A stretch of 64,000 nucleotides of DNA from the NCBI GenBank assembly GCA_030549775.1, contig CM060174.1, positions 94,814,132 through 94,878,131 on the forward strand. The letters are read 5' to 3'. Numbering within the stretch: position 1 is the stretch's first letter; the number at the start of each line of letters is the position of its first letter. The position numbers and the translations under genes were made by a program. The DNA comes from Tamarix chinensis. Its lineage: Eukaryota; Streptophyta; Magnoliopsida; Caryophyllales; Tamaricaceae. A model generated the notes under the pieces. The model was not told where the DNA came from. It did not search any database and was given only the letters and a program-made list of their open reading frames with translations. Below, in pieces: positions 52,751 through 64,000 of this stretch.

Positions 52751-54768
52751 CCGTACCTTTTTTTTAATTTTTAACCAATTTCTTTATTTAATGTCTCTGG
52801 AGTCTGGACGAATGACATAGATAAATAATACAGTAGGGGTAGGGCGTTTAATAAATATAAATTATTTATATAAAAATATGACTAAATTAATAACTATCAA
52901 GTCCGGTAATTTATTTAAAATAAAATGAGTTCATATAATATAATAAAGAAATAATATATACATTTTTATAGATAAAAGTGCTTGAAACCTACTTTTATAA
53001 TAAGAATAAAATATCAATAAATTATAGATAATAACATTTTAAAGATGTGAAAAATAATAAGATAACAAATAAACGAACTAAAAAAATATATTATATTACA
53101 TAATATAAAAATAATTTACTACCCAACCGATTGTTAACTATACCCTTTATTAGTTTAGATTATTAGTAGTAGTGTGCGCGCGCGTAGTACTACTGTTATC
53201 CCCTTGTTGACCTCACGCATTCTTAGGTGAGAAAACTGAGGTTATTATTCTCAACCTCTGAAAGCCCACCATTCTTCTGCCTATATCCCCTACTTTATTT
53301 TATTTTTATTATTTTCCTTTTTTTTCCCACATGTAGTAGTACTATTCTTATTTCCTTTTTAATAAAATATATAACTACGAGCGTCGTTTAATTTTCTTTT
53401 TCTATGGTACATAGGTTTATACAAACATTTTAATTATTCATTGGGTACAGTCTCAGAAACTAAACATTTATTAATATTCACAAGAGTATGTCCTTAGATA
53501 AATAGATGTAATATGTCGCTTATTTTCTTTCATGAACCAGTGACCAAATCATAGCTGCTATCATGCCCCGTATATGCAAAATCTTTGTAGAGGATCAATG
53601 TTGTTATTATTATTATTACATAGAATAAAAATCGTCCTAATATATAATCTCCAAAATAGAAGAATTTCTCTTTCTTTGGTTTCATTCTTCACTAACATGA
53701 AAGAAACATCATAATATCTTTATTTATTTATTTATTATCTAAGTGATGATAGTACGACATTCATGTTTCTTCCTCAGTTAAAAGAAAGCAATATCCCTTT
53801 GATTCCAAAAGAAAGTTCTTTCATATGTAAAATTTTTTGTTCCAGAATTTTTTTTTTAAAATTTCAAAATATGTCAATAAATAATTTTTATTCTTTTATA
53901 GTCTAACTGGCCAACTATTGTCAACATAAAACAAAAACAAAAAAGAACCAACCCGACCGACTCATTTAGTATTTTGATAGGAAATAGACAAAATATAAAA
54001 ATAAAAAATGGTTATATCACACGAACCACAAAGGGTACCTCCTCCCTCTTGTTTCCTGTAGGCGAGATAAATACCTCCCCCAGTAGTAGACATGCAATCA
54101 TTAGCCTAGGAGAAGAAACCTAATGATGTTATCTCCTTCACAAAATATGGGATCATGGGCTGTTTACCATTTCCTTTGCTACATGTCACCCTTTTGTTTT
54201 TTGCACACGCTTTTTGACCGTCCCAATAATCACACCAGAACTGTTCTCTGATCCTCCAAGCTTGATATAAAAGGCCATAAAACAAACCAACCAACCAAAC
54301 AAATAAAGTTTGCTTTATTCATCAAAATTGAGGCCATCTCACCGCTCCAATCATCCTAATCCAACGTTCTACGCTGAGCATCCTCCTTGAAAAATCAGAC
54401 ATATAAACAATCCTAAGTATGGCACTGCATCGAACTTCGAGAAAAAGGGATAATTAATTACCATCGACCTCCACGAAGTGCAATCCTCCTTGTGACTGAT
54501 CAAGCAAAGAGAGAAGTAGCACGACAACGAAAAGAAGGAAGAAACCACTGCCTTATATTATGGCAGCAAACGAGCAAGCTGGTTTTCCTTTCATCGTAAA
54601 ATGAATCAAATTTACATAGTCGCGGGGGATAAATAGCGCTGTAAAGGAACTTAAACATCATATAATCTCCAGGTCTTGCAGAAAATGGTAGCAAAATGCT
54701 AATGAATTTCAAGATCTGCGGATAAAAGTCCCGAAACAAGAGAATTACAGAACTCTGATTTTATCACG
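52751..54768. other. AT-rich intergenic DNA, nothing recognised
   Basis: No exon or structured repeat beyond short runs such as TGTGCGCGCGCG (53173) and (TTA)n (53601-53616). 54330-54768 is probably the 3' UTR of the minus-strand E2 gene. Confidence 0.4.
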
Positions 54769-57710
54769 CTATGACTTACACGAACGGTAACGTTTGTTTC
54801 CAACAGTTCCACCAAGAATAGATGTTCTGACATTCATCTCAAACTTCTTAGGGTCCTCCCTTAACATATCAGCAGCCTCCTGGTTCAGGGGGTCTTCATA
54901 GTTTGGTTGCTGCACTCATATGATAATATATCAATAAGGTTTTAATTACATACGTAACGCTATGATCATATCAATACGGCTATGACGTTAACAGCCCCAC
55001 CCAAATCAATCAACGGTGATGATTATTGATCGTCATAGCAAATGAAAACAACATAACTCAATTACGTACCGTGAACAGATGATATAATCCGTACACCACG
55101 GTGTTGATATTCAGGACGGGTTTCCAGTCTTCACGAAGAACATTAAGGCATACATTCCCTTCGAAGTCAATATTAGGATGATAGACCTGATGATAAGATA
55201 CAGGCAAATATCAATGCCATGCAAATTTCGCTTTGTATTTCAACTGAAGTTGTTCAGACCATTGAGAAAATCATTCCTTCGAGGAAGGGAGGGAGGGAGA
55301 TCACCTTCGTCTTGCACTTGACCTTGGGGGCCTCATGCGGGTATGTGGAAGGAACTTGGAATGTGAAGAGAAACTTTCCTATCCTGTGAAACCAGAGAAT
55401 AATGACCGTACATGGGAGCAAAAGGGGAAAGATATACAATACATACGAGCAAGAATCAATTGCATCCCATATGCACTCTAGTGCGTTCACATATAACAAC
55501 TCACTTGTAATACCCTTCGTCAGGTTTGATGATGATCTCAAAGTTCATCAAGTCATCCGGGCCATTAGGGAATGAGATCTCGCACAACTTGGGCAGATTC
55601 AACTCACTGATATCTGCCGCATGCCAACACCAAAAATCAGAGAAATATTTACGTCATCAGTATAATAAGGGTCAGTGGCGAGGGATTTGTGGGTTTGTTG
55701 GCCATAGCAAAAATTGACATTGAAGGACAGCACTTGCACTGATTTCCTCTGCTCTGGATTAGACAGAAGGTGGATACTGGAAGTAAGTAGCATAGTTTTA
55801 GACAAAAGCTCCAGAATGTCAGAAATGTATAGGCACAATCAAGATTGTTCATGTGACAGGATATGTGATGACTAAATCTGATATCTGAACTGAACCTCTA
55901 CAAAAAATAATTTAAAAAAAAAACCCTCAAATAACTGGACCAATTTGTCCGGATCAAATAACCGATAAGGTCAACCAATCGGACATCCAATCTAACAATT
56001 ACACATACCAGAATGTCAGAAATCCGATACGTATATATGCATATACATATATGAGTTACAATTTACGGTTGGACTATTTTCTCTTGTAAAATTGGGAAGA
56101 TTATTTAGTTTTACAAATGATGCTATATGATAAATGAGATTACCAGTAAAGTATGTGAAGTATTTGATCAAGATGGATAATTTGCAAAGACTATGGTATG
56201 TATTGTACGTCTCCACAAATTACATATTTTTATTTTATTTATTGTTGGAAAATTTTATACTTTTTTTAAAGATTTAACTATCTTTAGAGATTTGAAATTA
56301 CTGAATATGATGTAATTTAAGACTTAGATTAAATCATTTTCATGTGTCATTATTATTATTTATGCTTCTTAGATCAAATCAGATAAATTTATTATTTATC
56401 AATTGGATAATTTTTTTATCTAATATACATTTTTTAACCTTATCGAAAGTTTCAGATATCCAATGGATTATTTGTAATCCAATATGAATTCCAGAAATCC
56501 AAAGTACTAGATATCTAATATGAAGTGATATCCGAAACTTTTTATGTATTCGATCGCTCAAAACTGATCATCAAATATCCAAAAAACTAGATCCCTAAGC
56601 AAAATATTACCATTAGAACCTGCCTTGTGCGCCAAAATCTACTAGATGATCTTGATCGGTTATCCTTTACTGTACCAGGCTCATAAAATGATGTTTCTTT
56701 CAAATGCAATGACAAATCAAAGATTCTGTCCGACTTTCAAACACAACTGTCACAAGTAGGTTGCAACATGAGGTGATCAGGTATAAGTTTTAAGCTAATT
56801 GGCTCAAGCGTACATGTTTGTTGCTTGATAAATCAGTAACTTAATCCACAATAGTAAGAGGGTTCTTGCCAGGTAGATAACATGGTGATCTCTAGCCAGC
56901 AAGTCATCTCTTATTTGTCCAATAAGTTAGTAGAACTAAGTTTTGTTCAACCAAATCAAAATTCCTAGCCGATTGTATAACCAACCCTTTATTCAGATTA
57001 TGGTATGACAGGATCAAACAATAAAAGGAAGGAGCCAAGTCTGAAACTAAGACAATCCACATCCCAGATATGTAATACTATCCTCCACTCAGAAAATAGA
57101 AGCTAAAACTTGGCCCTGTGTGATGCTAAGATATAAGAAGAAGAGGTAAACCTGGGAGTTGATTTCTTAACAGAGTCAAAATACTTCCCGGTTACAAACT
57201 CGACTACTCCTTCAAAGACTCAATCGAAGGGTTAAATTATAGCATTACAACTCTTCCCAAAAGTTGTATTAATTAATAAATCAAAACCAGAGTCGATCAG
57301 ACTATACAAATATAATGTAACCAACTACCCATCAAAAGAATTCAAGACTAATACTTCGCCCAGGCAGTTGAAAAGATGTTGTTTCATATATTCAAACCAA
57401 TTAGCACAGCCATCGCACCATTAGTAAAGCCCTTGGACCCATAATCATTCAAAATCAAAAATTAATTTTAACAACCTAGCGAAGAAGCATCAACGAAATC
57501 ATAGTCCGAATTGAAGAAACAAAGGCAATTGAATGTAAGGAAATATCAGCAAGGAGAAGCAATTCGCCAAATTATGAGTGACAAGGAGAAGAAGAAGAAG
57601 AAACCTTTGCGAACCCGCAATTCACCGGCAGATTGTTTGTCGATAGATTTACCATTGGCGGATTGAGCATTCTGTTTCTGTTGCTCCTTTACTTTAAATA
57701 GTCTGATCAT
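54769..57710 (-). CDS. RCE1-like: NEDD8/RUB-conjugating E2 enzyme, Ubc12 (RCE1) type
   Basis: Ubc12 takes NEDD8/RUB from its E1 onto a catalytic cysteine and, with RBX1, modifies cullins. Five exons on minus: 57710-57605, 55613-55505, 55383-55305, 55186-55070 and 54909-54769. All introns are GT-AG, and the joined CDS is 552 nt (183 aa; Arabidopsis RCE1 is 184). [14 protein letters not shown] at the start is the Ubc12-specific N-terminal peptide that docks on the NEDD8 E1. [16 protein letters not shown] (29-44) begins the UBC fold. [18 protein letters not shown] (86-103) includes the HPN motif, and [20 protein letters not shown] (107-126) carries catalytic Cys111. Intron 1 is 2.0 kb and AT-rich. 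The C-terminus differs from RCE1: it ends [20 protein letters not shown] rather than the usual GGYVGQT-type tail, and GTFVFTF is replaced by GKFLFTF. It is either a divergent paralogue or a lineage form; the family is certain. Confidence 0.94.
55614..57604 (-). other. Intron 1 of the Ubc12-like gene
   Basis: A 2.0-kb intron. 55870-56610 is AT-rich and contains GATATCC and CAGATATCCAATGG phrases (56450-56585) like those of degenerate hAT-type MITE sequence elsewhere in the window (31360, 32760, 38720). No exon is seen inside it. Confidence 0.55.
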
Positions 57711-58038
57711 ATTGATTTGTCGCAAACGTTAGCAGTAACCTAAGTCTGAATCGAACGACAAAGTAATAATTGAGAGGATAAATTCAGTTCAGCGAGGAGG
57801 AAGAGGAAGCAGCCAGCAGCTACGCCGTATGTACACACACTATAGACTGAAGAGTGAAAGAGATCTCCTCTCCGTAGGTTTTCGCAAGCTCAGAAGGTGT
57901 TGCAGATTGCAGACTTCGCAGAGCGCAGGAGGAGAGGAGAGAGAAGCAGGCAGGCAGAGAAACGTAGCGTATTTGTAGTTCGAAGTTTTTCATTTTTTTA
58001 TTACTTTAGGGCTCGTCGATGAGAATAAAGATTTGGAC

Positions 58039-58043
58039 AAAAA
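58039..58043 (-). terminator. Pol III T5 terminator of tRNA-Asp
   Basis: Five thymines on the minus strand begin 6 bases after the tRNA 3' end, the normal Pol III stop signal. Confidence 0.8.
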
Positions 58044-58048
58044 GAATA

Positions 58049-58120
58049 CGCCGTTGCCGGGGATCGAACCCGGGTCACCCGCGTGACAGGCGGGAATACT
58101 CACCACTATACTACAACGAC
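58049..58120 (-). tRNA. tRNA-Asp (anticodon GUC)
   Basis: A 72-base tRNA on the minus strand. The acceptor stem GTCGTTG pairs with CAACGGC (one G-U pair), with discriminator G at 58049. The A-box-like TAGTATAGTGGTGAG and B-box GGTTCGATCCC are present. The anticodon loop CTGTCAC places GTC at 58087-58085. No intron. It lies about 340 bases upstream of the Ubc12-like start on the same strand and is an independent Pol III unit. Confidence 0.98.
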
Positions 58121-58139
58121 TTGATACTAAGTAGATTGA

Positions 58140-59374
58140 TTATTTGTTTATTTATATTATTCTTTTTTTTTTATATATCTTCTTCCAAACTCTCCGCACT
58201 TCCATTATTCCATATATTTCTGTATACGATGATTTTACTGTATTGGAATAACGTTATCAATAATGATCCAATCATCGTAACAAATTACTGTTGAATATGA
58301 TAATAAATTTATAAAATATAGAGACGGTACATAAATGAGAGTTTGGTCACCGCCGTATTATGGTTCAAACATATAACCTTTCACTAATAATAAAATACCG
58401 TAATTACTGTTCAGTAAAACTATAAATATAATAATAAATTATTGATGTGATACACTGTTAAAACTTTTAATAGAATTACATATCGCAATTTCAAATTTTA
58501 GTAAACTTCTACATATACAAAGTGTCATATACCTAAAGTGAATTATTGTCTTTGTCTTTAGAAGCACCAACAATTCGTTATAAAGTTTTGCTTCTATTTA
58601 GATAAATTTAAAAATATACTTTCACGGATTTTAAATTTAACATCAAATCACCACTACTAGAAGCCTATGCCATAAGAAATTACTCAACTTCATCAATTTA
58701 TAACTTTAATGAGTAAAAAATCACAACTTATAATTTTTTCAATTATTCATTCTAGCATTATTTTAGTTTACTTTTTTTTTATAGATATCAATACTTCTCT
58801 TATTATCACAAAATCCTAACATAATTTTTAGTTTCCTTATATATATAAATACTTCTTTTAATACTATTTAATACTTTGAACCATAATTTTTATTAAATTT
58901 TATAAATAAAAAAGGGGGAGAGGATAAAATAAGCTAATATAACTAACTTCTCACCTAATTGTCAAGCAATTTATGTGAACCAAAATGTCCTTCTAAGCCA
59001 AGGAAAAAAGGGAATGGATAGGCGTTTGACAATATTTATATTATTTTCTTATTAAATTATATACTTCCTTTTAAAAAAAAAGTTAAAAAATTATTAATAA
59101 AGAAGATAGATTCGGGTATTACTTATAGTATTTCCTCCACCTTAGAAGAAGGGTAATGATAGGTCATGTAATCACCTACCGAGCACAGCTCTAAAAATGT
59201 TTACACATGGTCATTCACAAACTATATAATACACCCCATTTATTATAAGTAGTATCAACTACACATGTTATAAAAACCATCTAACAACGAAGTTCAACAC
59301 ATGTAGGTATAAACTGCCCGTTGTACTCCAAATGTTTAGTATTTTACACCCCACAACCTCTTCAGAGTCATACA
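58140..59374. other. AT-rich intergenic DNA
   Basis: No gene, repeat unit or element end is recognised. The part from about 59150 onward could be the 3' tail of the LINE remnant that follows on the minus strand, but no poly(A)-type end is clear. Confidence 0.35.
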
Positions 59375-60560
59375 ATGAGAACCTCTAGCCTTCTCAAACC
59401 TAATTTAGATAATGAATTGACAACTGAGTTTGATTCATAGCTCTGCGATTGCACTTGAAATCCTTCCCAAAAAAGCTTCATACTATTATTGAAATTCAGT
59501 TCAAAAGCCTCCTAAGGTCCCTCTACTGGCGCATTACATTAACCCAACTGCATTTTAATAATTTAATTCAAATAGCAGCCCAAGATCTTGCATGTAGTCC
59601 CTCTAATACATAGCAAACATGCCATATGAATAGCCAACACTTCCGCCTTGTTATCTCTACAAATTCAAATGGAATGGAAAATATTCACTTAAAATTTCCA
59701 TGTTAATCACATAAGACACCTCAAATTGTTGCCTTTTTATCTTCCACGAATACCAAAGCATCAATATTCTATTTTAATTATCCATAACTTGATGATGTCC
59801 ACTATGAACCTACTTCAGAGTGTTGTAAATGTTGTCTCTATAAAATGCAATATTCTAGTAAAAACATTAACGTCTGCACCACTTTCTTTGCCAAGTATGG
59901 ACAAGATGGAAACCCAATTTGAATCATTATCATATCATACAAAATGAAGGACTGACTGATTTGATTTCTCAAAAATTCACTTATTGCGCTCTTTCCATAT
60001 TGGCCATATGATAACATAAAAAGGCAACCTTCCATAACTTCCTCTAAAATTTATCAAATTTGAGACTTATCCACCAATCAAAGAGACTATGAAGAGAGTT
60101 TGGGAAACACCAAACTGGTATATCTCGAATCCACAAGTCTTACCAAAATGAAGTGTTTCTCCCATTGCATGCTCTCATCCTTATTCATCCTAATATCCCG
60201 TTAATCCACTGAGTTTCAACTAAAATCATGCCACATATCATTCTCTAGTGACCACCTTGCATAGGATGCTTCCATAAATCAAGGCACTAAGCAAATGGGT
60301 GGGAGTATTTTTTGGCAACTACTCTTTGCCATACACTCCCCTTACTTGCCAGAATTATCCACACCCATTTAAATATGAGTGCCTTATTCTAATTTTGTAG
60401 GTTACCTATACCTAATCCACCCACAACTTTTGGTCTCTCAATCAAAATCTAATTGGCTAAGTGTGGTTTCCTTATTTGATTTACGCATCCATTCCATAAG
60501 AACCTCCTCATAATTCTCTCAAAAGTAAGCATGCGCCAATGTTTGTTTAATCATGGTGCA
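59375..60560 (-). pseudogene. L1-type LINE remnant: RT C-terminus, zf-RVT region and RNase H
   Basis: Three minus-strand frames with stops and frameshifts carry, in order, the conserved phrases of plant L1-type LINE ORF2. Near 60521-60360: RIMRRFLWNGC, then VVGGLGIGNLQN and NKALIFKWVW, typical of the end of the reverse transcriptase. Near 60018-59968: IIWPIWKERNK-stop-IFE, the zf-RVT/linker signature. Near 59740-59600: GVLCD-stop-HGNFK, IFSIPF and DNKAEVLAIHMAC, the start of an RNase H domain with its conserved Glu. Near 59458-59380: ESNSVVNSLSKLGLRR, its C-terminal part. It is dead and lacks the endonuclease and most of the RT. Identification is by motif order in my own translation, and exact ends are uncertain. 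Confidence 0.85.
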
Positions 60561-60649
60561 TGGTTTCCCTCAATAGAGAAGAGTAAGATTCTTCCCTTAT
60601 CTCAGAAGGGGGAGAATTGTTAGGTACCTATACAAAAGGAATAAATCTA

Positions 60650-61420
60650 AGATACAAGGCAAAAGTAAAGTCTGTTGGCCAAACTAATGAGACTAGTCCA
60701 TTGTTAGCCAAAAGAGCACCAACTAAGGGAAAAGGGTGACAACCAAAGGGCATCAACAAAGGGTGTCAACCATACAAAGGGTGATGGATAAAGGTAATTG
60801 GCTAAATGATTGTTAGCTAGGGTTGTTAACAAATCAAGCCAGCTCACGAGCTTTTTGAGCTCAATTCATTAAAGGCTCAACTCGGCTTAATTATTAAAGG
60901 AGCCAAGATTGAGCATAATAAATTTGGGCTCGAGATCGTGTATAGTGTAAAAGCTTGTGAGCTCGGCTTGTTTACCATAAAATCTTGCGAGTTGGCTCGC
61001 TAAAAGCGTGGCTCATTTACAAACAAGTCAAGTTCAAGCTTTATTTTTAGGCTCGTTTATTAAACAAGCCAAGCCCAAGCCTACCCCAATTCAGCTCGGC
61101 TTGGCTTATTAACAACCCTATCATTAGCTAAATGGTAAAGGATCATCAAACAAAGCTAAAGAGTGATGATCAAAGGGCAATAACCAGGGGGCATTGTCCA
61201 TGCAAAGGGCGATGGCTGAAGGGCATTAGAAATACAACGGGCGATGGCCGAAAGGCATTAGCAATGCAAAGGCCAGTGACTAAAGGGTCATTGGTCAAAT
61301 GGTAGAGGGCCGTTAGCTAAGCCCAAATAGAAACAACCCAATGGTGACAACCATGTAATGGACGATAATCAAAAGGCATCAAGCAAAGGGTGCCAAGTAA
61401 GGAAAATAATAGCAGATGAC
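60650..61420. repeat. Degenerate ~30-bp repeat (AAAGGGCATTAGC family) split by a MITE
   Basis: Phrases like GCAAAGGGCGATGGCTGAAG and AAGGCATTAGCAATG recur every 28-36 bases, clearest at 61190-61330. They are looser at 60715-60815 and 61140-61190. The MITE at 60818-61120 interrupts the array. No coding capacity. Confidence 0.65.
60818..61120. mobile_element. hAT-type MITE, same family as 35660-35945
   Basis: 303 bp. The left end TAGGGTTGTTAACAAATCAA and the complement of the right end, TAGGGTTGTTAATAAGCCAA, are inverted repeats. The flanks TTGTTAGC (60810-60817) and TCATTAGC (61121-61128) match at 6 of 8 positions. Subterminal GAGCTCGGCTTG and GGCTCGTTTATTAAAC phrases relate it to the copy in the PIF-like exon. 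It is more diverged, so probably older. Confidence 0.82.
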
Positions 61421-61515
61421 GATTAATGACTAATTGATGGGATACATGAGAATGGTTAAAAAATTCCTTAATATAAGGTGGAAGATTTGGAAAATGGTAG
61501 AGTGAAGATAGGATG
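61421..61515. other. Short spacer before LTR C
   Basis: Purine-rich unique-looking sequence ending GGATG, the 5 bases before the LTR C start. If C is a complete solo LTR, GGATG should reappear beyond the right edge. Confidence 0.4.
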
Positions 61516-62617
61516 TGAAATACCCCGAAATTTTCTAATATTAAAGATTATATTTAAATAAGGTTTTATTTGAAAATTTAATTTAATAAATTATTTTTAC
61601 TAAAATAAAAGGAAATTTAGTAGGGCAAATTAATAAGAAATTTTATAAATATGTTAAGTAAAGGAAATTTGGGTATATTATCTAATTAAAGATTTTAAAT
61701 TGAGAATTTATTTAAATAAATTATTTTATTCAAATTAAGAAAGAGAAAATAGTTTCAAATTAATGTTAATTTTATAAATAATTTAATTAAATAAAATTAG
61801 AGTGATTTATTAATTTAAAATGGAAATTTTGGAAAATCTTTTAAAAATCCTAATTTAGCCTAAAAAGGAATTTAAATATTATTTTATTTAAATATTATTA
61901 TTTTTAAATATACCAAATATTTTAATTAATTTATTTAACCTAACCTTCCTTTTTTTTTCTCCTCCTTTTTCCTTTTCCCTTTTCTTTCATTTCCTTCCTT
62001 CTTCTTTCCTTTTTTCTTTTTCTTCCCCGAATTGGGCCTGTTGCGCCGACCCAGTTCCCTTTTTTTCCTTTCATTTCCTTCTGTGCGGCCCAGCCCGCGC
62101 GTCGTCGTCCGTCCTCAACCTCACCACGCCGCGTTTGGACTCCTTCTTCCTCTCGAACGCTGCATTTGATTTCATTCTTTTACCGTTGCATTTGACAGCC
62201 CTGGAATATCGTTCCTTATCCCTTTTTACACCCAAAACTCATCGTTCTATTTAACGAACATAACCCTCATGTCGTACCGCCCCATTTCCCTTCCTTTTTC
62301 TTTCTTTTCTCTCCCCCAAACCGCCTAGTCCAACCTCCCCCATCTTCTTCTTCCTCCTCTAGCCCGACGCCATAACTGCAACCTTCCTCCTTCCCTCGAA
62401 AATGGTGTCGCCGGCCACACGTGTCGTGACCGGCCTTTCTCCCGCCCATTCTCTTCCTCTCGATGCACACTTTGATTTGACATTTGCCCCCATTTCCCTC
62501 GCGAAGGTCGGGCAAAATTTTGAATTTGTGTCGCCTGATCAACGGCATAACCAACCCATTTTCCCACCGAAATTGATCTTCTGGTAACCTCCACAACTTG
62601 AGCCTACCCTCCACTAC

Positions 62618-62625
62618 TATAAATA
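62618..62625 (+). promoter_or_regulatory. Putative LTR C TATA box (TATAAATA)
   Basis: TATAAATA, 1102 bases from the LTR start, followed by CCCC as in LTR B. Position and context are conserved with A and B. Confidence 0.6.
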
Positions 62626-63174
62626 CCCCTCGTATGGCTCGAAATCGAGCTTTCTTTTCCCAAAAACCTTAAGTGCAATCGGTGCGCCACCGCCACTTTA
62701 GACGTCCTGTTCTCCACCATTAGCCAACCTCGCCGCCTCTTCTTCCTCCCAAACTCTTCCCTGCAACACTCTCTAATTAACTAAACCATCTACACCCTTC
62801 AATTCTCCTTGCACGGGCCTCCATAACCGGGCAAAGTTTGCTAGTTCTCTCACTAGAAATTTCTACCCCGAAACCTTAAACCACCGTCCACCACCACATC
62901 CGCCACTTCTGCCACCCTCTAAACCACCCAATATCTCCTACTAAGTCTCCTCCACTGACCCATAAACTTATTTTTATTTTTCTCCTTCCCCCTTACTTAT
63001 TTTTCTTCATTTTCACCCCTCTTAGATCACTTTTTCGGCCACCTCCAGGAACCACCGTCGGTGCCACCCATCCCCTCCAACTCAAGGTGAAATCCTAGAC
63101 CTTTTAAACACTTCTTTTCAATTTATTGATAATTATTTTTATTTTATCCTAATTTTTAATGTTAATTCAATTTT

Positions 63175-63760
63175 AATTATTATTATTATAATAATTATTA
63201 TTATTGTTATCAACTGTATCCTAATTGATAAATTTTGTTGATAGGTTGGGGAGTATTATTGAGTTAGATGAATTATTATTCTCGAATTTTGGTTATTTAA
63301 TGGAATTATTACATGTTTACTACTATTATTATTATTAATATTATAAATATTATTATTATTAGTGTAATTATTTATTTAATATTGTAATTATTTCAGGAGG
63401 GTTAGAAACCTAAAATTTTAACTAAGTCTCGCACATCTGCCTTTTACAACTATTATTAACATTTTTAACATTATTACTAATTATATTATTATTATTATTA
63501 TCTTTATTAACTTTTATATTATAAGTATATATATAATATTAATATCGTTATTACATTTTTGAATAGTATTATTATTAAATGGGGTGGTTTTGAAAGCCAC
63601 CTTGTAATTTTAAGATTTATGGTATTATTAATATTAATATTCTACTATTAAGAGTATTATTAATAATGTTTTACTTATTATTATTATTATTATTTTTGTT
63701 GTTGTTGTTGTTCTTATCATCATCATCATCATCATCATCATCATTACTATTACTAATACT
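63175..63760 (+). repeat. Trinucleotide zone in LTR C with (CAT)9-type run
   Basis: ATT/TTA runs as in A and B, plus (TTG)n at 63697-63711 and a clean (CAT)n run at about 63718-63744 not seen in the other two copies. Confidence 0.8.
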
Positions 63761-64000
63761 ATTTTGGTGAAGGGTAGAAACCCTTATATCACCACCCTTT
63801 TCGAACGAAAATAGTAATTTATTTGTATTTTTAAGTAATATTTTGTATAGTTAATTATTATGTAATAGTATTTTAATTAAAAGCCAAATCTTAGAATAAG
63901 TTAGAGAATAATAAAATTTTATAAGGGAGCCTAATTCTAGTATACTTTTATATAATAGGCGAACCCAATCAAACCCCTCAAGTGGAATAGGAGCGTGCAC

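Larger units (their letters stand above)
61516..64000 (+). mobile_element. LTR C, third copy of the A/B family, truncated by the window edge
   Basis: It begins TGAAATACCCC and tracks LTR A throughout: AT-rich start with AAATAAGGTTTTATTTG, polypyrimidine tract 61945-62030, GC-richer block, TATA box 62618-62625, the TTCCCTGCAAC and GTTAACTAAACCA-like phrases near 62760, trinucleotide zone 63175-63760, and AATAGGAGCGTGCAC at 63986-64000, equivalent to about 3898 in A. The module array and 3' end should lie just outside. Open frames at 62267-62614 are compositional. Confidence 0.8.

Overview
This window is nuclear DNA from a flowering plant, most probably a eudicot. The evidence is three intron-containing plant genes with GT-AG introns, a plant-type tRNA-Asp gene, and a dense load of plant LTR-type, hAT, PIF/Harbinger and LINE remnants in AT-rich DNA. 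I cannot name the species. There are no bacterial or viral genes and no CRISPR array.

Left third (1-30655): almost entirely long LTR-like units of 1.8-5 kb that begin TG(T)AATRCCC and end GGGGTRTTACA, with no gag-pol between them. I read them as solo LTRs of related long-LTR retrotransposon families. They are nested. Unit A (1790-6120, +) sits inside unit B (348-1789 plus 6121-9641, -). B sits inside unit G (1-347 plus 9642-10273, -), and G interrupts unit F (10274-13420, -). Further units are H (14484-16300, +), D (18456-21750, -) and E (26549-30655, -). A third close relative of A and B, unit C, starts at 61516 and runs off the right edge. A, B, D and E have 5-bp target duplications (perfect for B and E). 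Unit E carries a GC-rich hAT-type MITE.

Middle (30656-40000): AT-rich intergenic DNA with a perfect (GA)68 tract, a PIF/Harbinger-like DUF8040 exon (35204-35998) broken by a 286-bp hAT-type MITE, and a 140-180-bp tandem repeat.

Gene region (40000-58130): a TagI-family DNA-3-methyladenine glycosylase (+, four exons, 359 aa); a BZR1/BES1 brassinosteroid transcription factor (-, two exons, 332 aa); a Ubc12/RCE1-type NEDD8(RUB)-conjugating E2 (-, five exons, 183 aa); and tRNA-Asp(GUC) (-). These are independent housekeeping or signalling genes with no operon-like relationship. The coding exons join in frame at canonical splice sites.

Right end (58140-64000): AT-rich DNA, a decayed L1-type LINE with an RNase H domain (-), a short-period degenerate repeat split by a second copy of the same MITE family, and unit C.

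I found no convincing new biological system. The most unusual signal is a short module, CCACCGG-N-ATAATAGTGG, repeated in tandem at the same place in otherwise divergent LTR families.
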